NCBI GenBank assembly: GCA_035630615.1
Contig: DASQKI010000084.1
Location: 1 to 13,287, forward strand
Direction: 5' to 3'
DNA from: DATFRX01 sp035630615
GTDB lineage: Bacteria; Actinomycetota; Actinomycetes; Propionibacteriales; Nocardioidaceae
DNA length: 13,287 bases
Shown: positions 6,611 through 13,101 of the stretch, one piece after another
Position numbering within the stretch: the stretch's first letter is position 1
Layout: each line of letters begins with the position of its first letter
Notes under the pieces: model-generated
What the model saw: only the letters and a program-made list of their open reading frames with translations
What the model was told of the DNA's origin: nothing
Database searches by the model: none
Position numbers and translations under genes: made by a program

Positions 6611-6986
6611 ACACTTCCCTTGTCGGCAGCGTGTCGGATCCGGGTCCCCGTGAGGGTTGCCCGGTTCGGCGCAGAGTCCTCGCCCAACAGGTCGCGTGCG
6701 AATCAGGTGTCGCACCGCGGGCTCCTCCGCGGCGAGCAACCACGCCACCGCGCCCTCTGTTCACTCGCCCATCCCGGCAGGATCCCAGATCACCCGACGG
6801 ATCAGTCGCCCTCCACGGTTCAACAATGCGCAGGACCGACGGTGCGCACCCGCGGTCAGCCAACTCCTGGGCTACCTCGGGCCGTCGCTTGACGGCTAGG
6901 CAGACGTGTCCGGCTTCAGCGGCTCGTGTGGCCGCTTGGCCCGTTGCAGCGAACCGAAACGTTCGCGGGCTAGGCCGTCCAGCTCT
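6594..6986 (-). other. Open frame continuing past the stop of the ABM-fold gene
   Basis: This 393-base stretch has no recognised gene. On the minus strand the frame of the neighbouring ABM-fold gene stays open for about 130 codons after its TGA (6987-6989), down to a stop at 6594-6596. The first part reads like protein (AGHVCLAVKRRPEVAQELAD, then VLRIVEPW), the later part less so. It could be a longer gene split by a nonsense mutation, a separate decayed gene or chance in GC-rich DNA. I cannot assign a family, and the ABM domain is already complete without it. Confidence 0.25.
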
Positions 6987-7271
6987 TCACAGCACTTCGG
7001 CGGTCAAGGCGGGCTCGACCCGGAGGATGAATCCGGCGCTCATGATTGCGTCCACGGTCTTGCGGTACAGAACGGATCGCTCCAGCGCTTCGATATCTGA
7101 TGTAGTGGACCACAGCGGCAGGACTGTCCGCGCTGGCCCCCTTCCCAGAAAGGCGGCTCCGCGGAAGCCATGGTGAGCCTGGAAGGTGTGGAGTGAACGT
7201 TCTCTCGCAAACATGTCGTAATCGTCGCCCCGGTCGACCGCTATCTCGCATCGCCACACTCGTGCAATCAT
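6987..7271 (-). CDS. Antibiotic biosynthesis monooxygenase (ABM)-fold protein
   Basis: A 94-residue protein of the size usual for a single ABM/dimeric alpha-beta barrel domain. It opens with the strand MIARVWRCEIAV. A helix around DDYDMFARERSLHTFQAH follows, then a HGFRGAAFLGR strand and the LPLWSTTSDIEALERSVLYR segment (51-70), the W-x-S/T-x-x-x-I/V-E-A-x-x pattern seen in ABM proteins. It ends in a helix and strand. Members are heme-degrading enzymes, quinol monooxygenases or unassigned proteins; nothing here fixes a reaction. TAGACT lies exactly six bases before the ATG, so the mRNA is probably leaderless. It is divergent from the BHMT-like gene with 115 bases between starts. The same frame remains open for another 130 codons after the stop, which is odd. 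Confidence 0.75.
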   Translation of the reverse strand: MIARVWRCEIAVDRGDDYDMFARERSLHTFQAHHGFRGAAFLGRGPARTVLPLWSTTSDIEALERSVLYRKTVDAIMSAGFILRVEPALTAEVL

Positions 7272-7277
7272 CCGATG

Positions 7278-7283
7278 AGTCTA
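7278..7283 (-). promoter_or_regulatory. -10 element TAGACT, leaderless promoter
   Basis: On the minus strand TAGACT (TANNNT) ends six bases before the ATG at 7271-7269 of the ABM-fold gene. There is no Shine-Dalgarno. The spacing is identical to that at 5866, 8775 and 9564. Confidence 0.6.
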
Positions 7284-7374
7284 GGGACCATGGCGGGCGC
7301 TCGACGCGATATGCAGATGCCTGCGCGCACGGAAGCCCAGGTTCGCTGCGTAGCCGGTCCCGACGCCGCCACTG

Positions 7375-7380
7375 AGGAGC
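7375..7380 (+). promoter_or_regulatory. Shine-Dalgarno of the BHMT-like gene
   Basis: A GAGGAG-type sequence (7374-7379, within TGAGGAGC) ends seven bases before the ATG at 7387 and fixes that start. This is one of only three genes in the window with a clear ribosome-binding site. Confidence 0.6.
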
Positions 7381-7386
7381 GCCGCA

Positions 7387-8436
7387 ATGTCTAAGGGCCG
7401 AAATTTGAAGGAGCGCCTCGATGCAGGCCCGGTGATCTGTGCCGAGGGCTTCTTGTTCGAACTGGAGCGACGGGGTTACTTGAGTGCCGGTGAATTTGTC
7501 CCGGAGGTGGCCCTGGAGTACCCCGATGCCCTCAGGACCCTTCACGTCGACCTCCAACGAGCTGGTTCGGACATCGTTGAGGCGTTCACGTACAACGGTC
7601 ATAGGGAGAAGATGCGAGTCATCGGCAAGGAGCACCTGCTCGAGCCGTTGAACCGCGCTGCACTCGAGATCGCCCGCGATGTGGCCGACGAGCGGCCCGG
7701 CGACCTGATGGCAGGCAATATCTCGAACACCAACATCTGGGACCCCGAGGACCCCGGGCGCCAGGCAGAGGTGCGGAAGATGTTCGAGGAAATGGTGACC
7801 TGGGCCGTGGACTGCGGTGCTGACCTGATCATCGGCGAGACCTTCTATTACGCCGGTGAGGCATTGCTGGCTCTCGAGGTGGCCAAGTCCGCTGAGGTGC
7901 CCGTCGTCCTCACCATCGCTCCGATGGCAATGGATGAGATGGCCGACGCTGTCGGCATCGTCGAGACCTGCCAACGCTTGGAGCAGGGAGGCGCTGACGT
8001 CGTTGGTATGAACTGTTTCCGGGGCCCCCAGACGATGATGCCTTGGCTGCGCCGAATCCGCGCCGCCGTCTCCTGCCACGTCGGGGCGCTGCCGGTCCCC
8101 TACCGGACGACGAAAAAGGAACCGACCTTCTTCAACCTCAGCGACGACCGTGCGGTCGTACCCTCGCCCCACGGTCGAACCTTCCCGACCGCGTTGGATC
8201 CGCTGTACGCCAACCGCTACGAGATCGGCGCGTTCGCTCACGACGCTGCAGAGCTGGGTGTCGGCTATCTGGGCGTCTGTTGTGGGGCTTCGCCGATGTT
8301 GATCCGGCAGGTATCCGAGGCAGTCGGGCGCACAACCGAGGCAAGCCGGTTCGCCGAGAACATGCACAACCATTTCTTGTACGGCGACAACGATCGACTT
8401 CCCGACCACATCATTTCCCTGGGAGACCGGGCCTAG
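7387..8436 (+). CDS. Betaine-homocysteine methyltransferase-like enzyme (homocysteine S-methyltransferase family)
   Basis: A 349-residue TIM-barrel homocysteine S-methyltransferase. The three zinc-binding cysteines are visible: Cys210 in VVGMNCFRGP and Cys298-Cys299 in GVCCGASP, nearly the same positions as in human BHMT (217, 299, 300). Other landmarks are the N-terminal VICAEGFLFELERRGY, AFTYNGHREKM (66-76), GNISNTNIW (110-118) and LIIGETFYY (147-155). The enzyme should transfer a methyl group to zinc-bound homocysteine, making methionine. The overall match to BHMT rather than MetH/MmuM suggests glycine betaine as donor, which would give dimethylglycine. The dimethylglycine dehydrogenase-like gene 2.1 kb downstream on the same strand supports this, but two leaderless genes lie between. 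Dimethylsulfoniopropionate, S-methylmethionine or other methylamines remain possible donors. The start has a good ribosome-binding site. Confidence 0.88.
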   Translation: MSKGRNLKERLDAGPVICAEGFLFELERRGYLSAGEFVPEVALEYPDALRTLHVDLQRAGSDIVEAFTYNGHREKMRVIGKEHLLEPLNRAALEIARDVADERPGDLMAGNISNTNIWDPEDPGRQAEVRKMFEEMVTWAVDCGADLIIGETFYYAGEALLALEVAKSAEVPVVLTIAPMAMDEMADAVGIVETCQRLEQGGADVVGMNCFRGPQTMMPWLRRIRAAVSCHVGALPVPYRTTKKEPTFFNLSDDRAVVPSPHGRTFPTALDPLYANRYEIGAFAHDAAELGVGYLGVCCGASPMLIRQVSEAVGRTTEASRFAENMHNHFLYGDNDRLPDHIISLGDRA

Positions 8437-8446
8437 CCACGACAAG

Positions 8447-8760
8447 TCACCCCGTTCCCGCGTACCCCCCGAGCTGACACCCGCGTTGGAGCTCGATCCA
8501 GGCTCGTAGGTACTCCCGCCGGGCTATCCCTGCGGCACGGGCCACGCCCATAGTGGGCGAGCTGTCGCGGCGAAGTGACGCGGGTCCTCGACTGCCCGGA
8601 TTGCTGCACGATCGGACGCGTTGAAGCCGTATTTGCTGACTGCGAGTTGTCGAGCATTGACGGTGCCCGGGCGGCCAACTACCTGCTGTGACCAACGGTC
8701 CACCGCGACGCACGGCGGATCCGCCTTGCGGAACGACCGGATTAGTGCCTGTACGCGCAG
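8447..8760 (-). pseudogene. Remnant of an unrecognised gene with one frameshift
   Basis: The 350-base space before the second dinB gene holds coding-like sequence on the minus strand. One frame reads VQALIRSFRKADPPCVAVDR, then RPGTVNARQLAVSKYGF and VEDPRHFAATARPLWAWPVP, and hits a TAG at once. If one base was lost near 8530-8536, it continues in the next frame as GIARREYLRAWIELQRG and ends at a TGA (8447-8449). The two halves join without a gap. I recognise no family. The 5' end is not clear: the frame stays open into the neighbouring dinB gene, so the N-terminus may be missing. It is probably a decayed gene, or a live gene with a sequence error. Confidence 0.4.
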
Positions 8761-8774
8761 TCGGGAGGTGCGTT

Positions 8775-8780
8775 TAGTGT
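8775..8780 (+). promoter_or_regulatory. -10 element TAGTGT, leaderless promoter
   Basis: TAGTGT (TANNNT) ends exactly six bases before the GTG at 8787. The only purine-rich sequence (GGGAGG at 8763-8768) is 18 bases from the start, too far to be a normal ribosome-binding site, so the -10 with a leaderless start explains the layout better. Confidence 0.55.
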
Positions 8781-8786
8781 CGTGGC

Positions 8787-9311
8787 GTGAAAAACGGTGT
8801 GGCTGACCTGCTGGCAAGGCAGTGGGAGGTGTCTCGCGAGCGCTTGGCTAAGCGCTGCGAGGGACTGACCGATGAAGAGCTGCTGTGGGAGCCAACGCCG
8901 GGGTGTTGGAATCTCTTCGTCGATCCCGGCCATCCGGGCGGATGGTCCTACCCGTACGACTTCGATCCGCCCAGGCCGCATCCGATGACGTCGATCGGGT
9001 GGCGTCTGGTGCATATCGCAGCCGACAACTGGATCTACATGGAGCACGCATTCGGGCCGGGTGAGCGCAACTTTCCCGATCTGGAGGTACACGGCACCGC
9101 TGATGAGGTACTGGCTAACTGGTGGGCGAGCACCGAGCCGGTGTCTCGATGGTTGCGCTCCGCTACCGATGGGGCTCTGAAACAGCTCCGGCGCTCCCAC
9201 CTTGGCGACCCGCTCAGTGCCGGCGAGGTGATGCGCATCCTCATCGACGAGCAGACGCACCATGGGGCGGAGGTTGCACTACTCCGAGACCTCTACCTGC
9301 GCCGCGTCTGA
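8787..9311 (+). CDS. DinB-family protein (mycothiol-transferase-type fold)
   Basis: A 174-residue four-helix DinB-family protein of usual length. Residues 1-38 form the first helix and the LTDEELLWEP turn (27-36). MTSIGWRLVHIAADNWIYME (67-86) carries His76. IDEQTHHGAEVALLRDLYLR (153-172) carries His158/His159. These are the expected metal-binding histidines and the sequence around them is typical of the actinobacterial branch related to mycothiol S-transferases. It probably acts in thiol transfer or detoxification in the cytoplasm; the substrate is unknown. The GTG start is preceded by TAGTGT at leaderless spacing. The gene is monocistronic by its own promoter and a hairpin 35 bases after its stop. 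It lies between the two betaine-type genes without an obvious functional link. Confidence 0.87.
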   Translation: MKNGVADLLARQWEVSRERLAKRCEGLTDEELLWEPTPGCWNLFVDPGHPGGWSYPYDFDPPRPHPMTSIGWRLVHIAADNWIYMEHAFGPGERNFPDLEVHGTADEVLANWWASTEPVSRWLRSATDGALKQLRRSHLGDPLSAGEVMRILIDEQTHHGAEVALLRDLYLRRV

Positions 9312-9346
9312 CCCACGGGAACGATTTTGCGCCCAGAGGGCAATAC

Positions 9347-9368
9347 GCGGCGCGAGTCGAGGCGCCGC
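9347..9368 (+). terminator. 7-bp GC hairpin after the second DinB gene
   Basis: GCGGCGC (9347-9353) pairs with GCGCCGC (9362-9368) around an eight-base loop, 35 bases past the stop codon. No U tract follows. It is a likely U-less terminator, and the remaining ~195 bases to the next -10 hold nothing else I can identify. Confidence 0.4.
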
Positions 9369-9563
9369 CGAGGCAATCGGCGCTTGATCGACTGGGAAAG
9401 ACGGCCGCAGAGCTATCTCACATTGACAGATCCGGACGTTCGCCAGCGGCTTGATTGCGCTCGTTCCAGGGTCCGCTCGCGGCGGAAAGACGTACGTCGA
9501 TAACCGCGCAGGTCGCTGCTAGATCTGTTCGAGCTGAGCGGGTTGGGAGGCGTCGGCTTCCGT

Positions 9564-9569
9564 TAGCCT
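9564..9569 (+). promoter_or_regulatory. -10 element TAGCCT, leaderless promoter
   Basis: TAGCCT (TANNNT) ends six bases before the ATG at 9576. A possible -35, TTGGGA at 9543-9548, lies 15 bases upstream. There is no Shine-Dalgarno. Confidence 0.6.
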
Positions 9570-9575
9570 TCGTGC

Positions 9576-10358
9576 ATGGGGCAGACCACGGACGGGCAGG
9601 CGCTGCTCGATCACGTGTACGCCGTCGTCGATGCGGCCACCGCCGATGCCATCGAGCACTCTGAGTTCCTGCCTCGCATCGCGCAATTCGACGTGCAAGT
9701 CGTGCAGTCGGGCGATCGGAGCTGGCGTGGGCGTTACCTGCGTGGTCGCCGGACCTACGTGGAGATCTTCGGTCCCGATGACGTCGCCGGTGCCCCTGAC
9801 CACGCCTCCGGCCTCGGTCTGGCCACGCGTCGGCGAGGCGATCTCGAGGTACTTGCCGGCCGAATGGGCGAGGCCGCCGACCGGGCCGATCGCGGCTCTA
9901 CCACCAGCGAGTTCCACGGAGAGGTCGGTCCGTGGTTCGACTACCTGGAGGTGGCGGGCGAGACTTCGATTCTGTCGACGTGGATTATGGAATATCTCCG
10001 CGACCCCACCGACGATGCACGACGTGTCGCACAGTTCGACGAGTGGGCACCGGCGGCGACCGGCCCGGTCCTCGGTGATCTGACCCGGGTCGAGATCGAC
10101 GCCGTCGCGGGCGAGATCGACCTTGCGCTGCCGTTGCTGCAGGCCGCCGAATTCCGCGTCCGCCGCGACGACGATCTCGTGATGGCCTCGGACGGCCACG
10201 CCACGATCGTGCTGCGGAGTTGCACGGCTGCCCAAAGCGGAATGCGTCGGCTGGAGTTCCGGCTCGCGTCCCCAACGGACGAGGTGGTCGTCGAGGAACT
10301 CGGGCGATCAACCTTCACGCTGGGGCCAGGCGAGCAGGCGGCCTGGGAGTTCGCCTGA
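9576..10358 (+). CDS. DUF5829-like protein of unknown function
   Basis: A 260-residue protein with no signal peptide or membrane segment. The N-terminal half, LLDHVYAVVDAATADAIEHS (10-29) followed by SWRGRYLRGRRTYVEIFGP (49-67) and SGLGLATRRRGDLEVL, resembles from memory the DUF5829 family, which looks like a glyoxalase-type layout (H-x-Y-x-V-V-D opening, Y-x-E-x-F-G strand). The middle part has ILSTWIMEYL, and the C-terminal part is strand-rich (FTLGPGEQAAWEF). No catalytic function is established for the family. The start follows TAGCCT by six bases, so the mRNA is probably leaderless and separate from the neighbours. Strong third-position G/C bias supports real coding. The 223 bases after it, before the flavoprotein gene, hold no other gene I can see. 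Confidence 0.75.
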   Translation: MGQTTDGQALLDHVYAVVDAATADAIEHSEFLPRIAQFDVQVVQSGDRSWRGRYLRGRRTYVEIFGPDDVAGAPDHASGLGLATRRRGDLEVLAGRMGEAADRADRGSTTSEFHGEVGPWFDYLEVAGETSILSTWIMEYLRDPTDDARRVAQFDEWAPAATGPVLGDLTRVEIDAVAGEIDLALPLLQAAEFRVRRDDDLVMASDGHATIVLRSCTAAQSGMRRLEFRLASPTDEVVVEELGRSTFTLGPGEQAAWEFA

Positions 10359-10581
10359 CTCGCCGCCGCCCGCACTGCGATGCCGCCGCCTCGAGACATC
10401 ACCGCAACCTAACGCAGACACCCGCGCACATCGACAGGACCGGGCGTACCACCGAGCCGGTTCGCGGCGGTATGACGCGCACTCTGATCGCCGTGCCGAC
10501 GGTCGCGCTGTGGAGTCGCGTCAGCATCGTGGCGCCGGAGTACGGGTTGAATGGCTGTTCAGACAGTGGCAGGGTGCCACC

Positions 10582-13101
10582 ATGTCGCTGGACTTTGCCG
10601 CCATCAACCCAGCAGCGGTTCGGGCTGGGGAGGCCCCCTCTCGATTGTCCGGGGATCTGCCGGTCCGGGCGCAGTACGTCGTCGTCGGCGGTGGTGTGGT
10701 CGGGACGTCGATCGCCTATCACCTCGCGCTGCTCGGTGCGTCGGACGTGGTGCTCCTCGAGCGCAGGCAGCTGACATCCGGCACCACGTGGCACGCGGCC
10801 GGCGAGGTCGTCTCGGGTGGTACCACCGAGGACGCGCTGTGGATGGCGCGCTACTCCGCGGAGCTGTACGCACGGCTTGAGGAGGAGACCGGGCTCTCGA
10901 CGGGCTTCAGGAAGTGCGGTTACCTCCAGCTGGCGACCACGGCACGGCGGGATGAGGCGTACCTCCGCGAGACGGCATACATGCGCTCGGTCGGGATGAC
11001 CAAGGAGGTGCTGTCGCCCAGCGAGGTGGCCGAGATGGTGCCGCTGATGTGGACCGACGACATCGTCCACGGCTTCTGGACGGCGGACGAGGGCCGCGCC
11101 AACCCGGTCGACGTGACGATGTCGATGGCCAAGGGCGCGCGGCAGCGCGGCGTACGCATATTCGAGGAGACCGAAGTCACCGACTTCGTGCTCGAGCGCG
11201 GGCGGGTCGTTGGCGTCCGCACCGAGCGGGGTGACGTCGAGTGCGAGAAGGTCGTGCTCGCCGCCGGGCTGTGGGGGCGCGAGCTTGCGGGCAAGGCCGG
11301 CGTCACCGTGCCCCTCCAGGCGGCGGAGCACTACTACCTGCTCACCGAGCCGATCGACGGCGTCACGCCGGAGTCGGTGCCGGTCGTCGAGGAGCCGGAG
11401 TCGTTCGGCTACTACCGCGAGGAGGGCGGTGGCCTGCTGGTCGGGATGTTCGAGCCGGTCGGCAAGGCGTGGGCCTTGGACGGTACGCCGCGCGACAGTG
11501 CGTTCGCTGTACTGCCGCCCGACTGGGACCGGCTGGCGCCGTTCCTCGAGGTCGCGATGCGACGCTTCCCGGCGCTTGAGGACGCCGGGATCCGCACGCT
11601 CTTCTGCGGGCCGGAGAGCTTCACCGACGACATATCGCCGATGCTGGGCGAGTCGCCCGAGGTCGACAACCTCTACCTGGCCTGCGGCCTGAACTCTGTC
11701 GGCATCCTCTCCGGCGGCGGCCTCGGCCACGTGATGGCGCAGTGGCTGATCGAGGGGTACCCGCCGATCGACCTCACCGCGGTCGGCGTGGACCGGGCGC
11801 ATGAGTTCCAGGCGACCCGGTTGTTCCGGCAGGAGCGCACGGTCGAGCGGTTGGGCTTCCTGCTGAACAACCTGTCCTGGCCGAACGCCGAGTACCAGCA
11901 CGGGCGTGACGTACGCCGGTCGCCGTACCACGCCCACCACGTCGCCGACGGCGCGCACTTCGTGACCACCAGCGGCTGGGAGTTCCCCGACTACTTCGCC
12001 GGCCCGGGTGTCACCCCAACCGTCGAATGGGGCTACGCGCGGGGCGAGGGCTTCGAGCGGACGCGCGAGGAGCACCTCCAGGCCCGCGAGAACGTCGCGA
12101 TCTTCGACCTGTCCCTCATGTCGCACCACCTCGTGCAGGGGCCGCACGCGATGGCTGTGCTCAACCGCGTGTGCGCCAACGATGTCGACACCCCGGTCGG
12201 TCGGATCGTGTATTCCCAGTGGCTCGACGACCGCGGCGGGATCATCGCCGACGTCACCGTCACCCGGCTGGCCGCGGACCAGTACGTCGTGATCAGCGGC
12301 GACACCATCCACCGCCGGGTGCCGGCGTGGATCCGCCGGCAGACGCGCGAGGGCGAGTTCCTCACGGTCACCGACGTGACCAGCGGGACCTCCCTGCTGT
12401 CGGTGCAGGGCCCGAAGTCGCGCGAGCTGCTGCAGAGCCTGAGCCCCGACGACTGGTCGAACAACGCCTTCCCCTACCTGACCGCGCAGAAGGTCGAGCT
12501 CGGCTACACCCCGCTGTGGGCGCTGCGCGTGACCTACGTCGGCGAGCTCGGCTGGGACCTTCTGGTGCCCACCGAGTTCGGCGCCACCCTCTACGACCAG
12601 CTGCGTGATGCCGGCGCGAACCTGGGCTTCCGCCCGACCGGCGTCGGAGCCCTGGAGACGATGCGGCTGGAGAAGGCCTTCCGCGACATGGGGCACGACA
12701 TCGACTCCACCGACACCCCGCTCGAGGCCAACCTCGGCTTCGCCGTCGCCTGGGACAAGCCCGGCGGCTTCGTCGGCCGCGAGGCGCTGCTCAAGCAGCG
12801 CGAGGCCGGCCCGCCCACCCGCCGTCTGGTCAACGTGCTCCTCACCTCACCCGACCATGACCTCTTCGGCGACGAGCCGGTCTACTGGGACGACCAACCC
12901 GTCGGCCACGTTCGCAGCGGCGGATTCGGCCACTCCCTCGGTGCCGCCTGCGGCATCGCCGAGGTCAGCCGCGACGAGGCGATCACCGCCTCCGCCCTGG
13001 CCGCCGGCACCTTCGAAATCGACATCGCCGGCATCCGCGTCCCGACCCAGGTCTCCATCAAGCCCTTCTTCGACCCCGAGCGCTCTCGCATCCTCTGCTG
13101 A
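10582..13101 (+). CDS. Dimethylglycine/sarcosine dehydrogenase-like flavoprotein with GcvT folate domain
   Basis: An 839-residue two-part enzyme, full length for the DMGDH/SARDH family. Residues 31-390 are the DAO-type FAD domain: YVVVGGGVVGTSIAYHLALL (32-51) with GGGVVG at 36-41, Glu60 at the end of the second strand, and TSGTTWHAAGEVV (65-77), where His71 matches the histidine that binds FAD covalently in mammalian DMGDH and SARDH. LACGLNSVGILSGGGLGHVM closes this domain (about 366-385). Residues about 430-735 are a GcvT-type aminomethyltransferase/folate-binding domain (ETMRLEKAFRDMGHDI; TPLEANLGFAVAWDKPGGFV), then a GcvT C-terminal barrel to KPFFDPERSRILC. It should oxidise an N-methyl amine and pass the C1 unit to tetrahydrofolate. 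Dimethylglycine and sarcosine cannot be separated by sequence alone; the BHMT-like gene favours dimethylglycine. I chose the ATG at 10582 rather than an upstream in-frame GTG at 10510: CAGGGT lies six bases before it, serving as a weak -10 or a weak ribosome-binding site, and the family sequence begins here. Confidence 0.9.
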   Translation: MSLDFAAINPAAVRAGEAPSRLSGDLPVRAQYVVVGGGVVGTSIAYHLALLGASDVVLLERRQLTSGTTWHAAGEVVSGGTTEDALWMARYSAELYARLEEETGLSTGFRKCGYLQLATTARRDEAYLRETAYMRSVGMTKEVLSPSEVAEMVPLMWTDDIVHGFWTADEGRANPVDVTMSMAKGARQRGVRIFEETEVTDFVLERGRVVGVRTERGDVECEKVVLAAGLWGRELAGKAGVTVPLQAAEHYYLLTEPIDGVTPESVPVVEEPESFGYYREEGGGLLVGMFEPVGKAWALDGTPRDSAFAVLPPDWDRLAPFLEVAMRRFPALEDAGIRTLFCGPESFTDDISPMLGESPEVDNLYLACGLNSVGILSGGGLGHVMAQWLIEGYPPIDLTAVGVDRAHEFQATRLFRQERTVERLGFLLNNLSWPNAEYQHGRDVRRSPYHAHHVADGAHFVTTSGWEFPDYFAGPGVTPTVEWGYARGEGFERTREEHLQARENVAIFDLSLMSHHLVQGPHAMAVLNRVCANDVDTPVGRIVYSQWLDDRGGIIADVTVTRLAADQYVVISGDTIHRRVPAWIRRQTREGEFLTVTDVTSGTSLLSVQGPKSRELLQSLSPDDWSNNAFPYLTAQKVELGYTPLWALRVTYVGELGWDLLVPTEFGATLYDQLRDAGANLGFRPTGVGALETMRLEKAFRDMGHDIDSTDTPLEANLGFAVAWDKPGGFVGREALLKQREAGPPTRRLVNVLLTSPDHDLFGDEPVYWDDQPVGHVRSGGFGHSLGAACGIAEVSRDEAITASALAAGTFEIDIAGIRVPTQVSIKPFFDPERSRILC

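Noticed and set aside
5641..6687. A 348-codon minus-strand open frame opposite the pentapeptide/DinB gene
   Set aside because: The plus-strand protein has recognisable domains and a promoter at exact spacing. The antisense product has shadow-like composition.
6970..8445. A 491-codon minus-strand open frame opposite the BHMT-like gene
   Set aside because: It mirrors the third-position bias of the BHMT-like gene, has His/Asp/Val-rich low-information sequence and no recognisable domain.
9519..10235. A 238-codon minus-strand open frame opposite the DUF5829-like gene
   Set aside because: It has no motif and no start signal, and codon bias favours the plus strand.
10399..12696. A very long minus-strand open frame antisense to the dimethylglycine dehydrogenase-like gene
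   Set aside because: The plus-strand frame has clear FAD and GcvT motifs throughout. The antisense frame is rich in Arg, Ala, Gly and Val with no family motifs, as expected from the mirror of a GC-biased gene.
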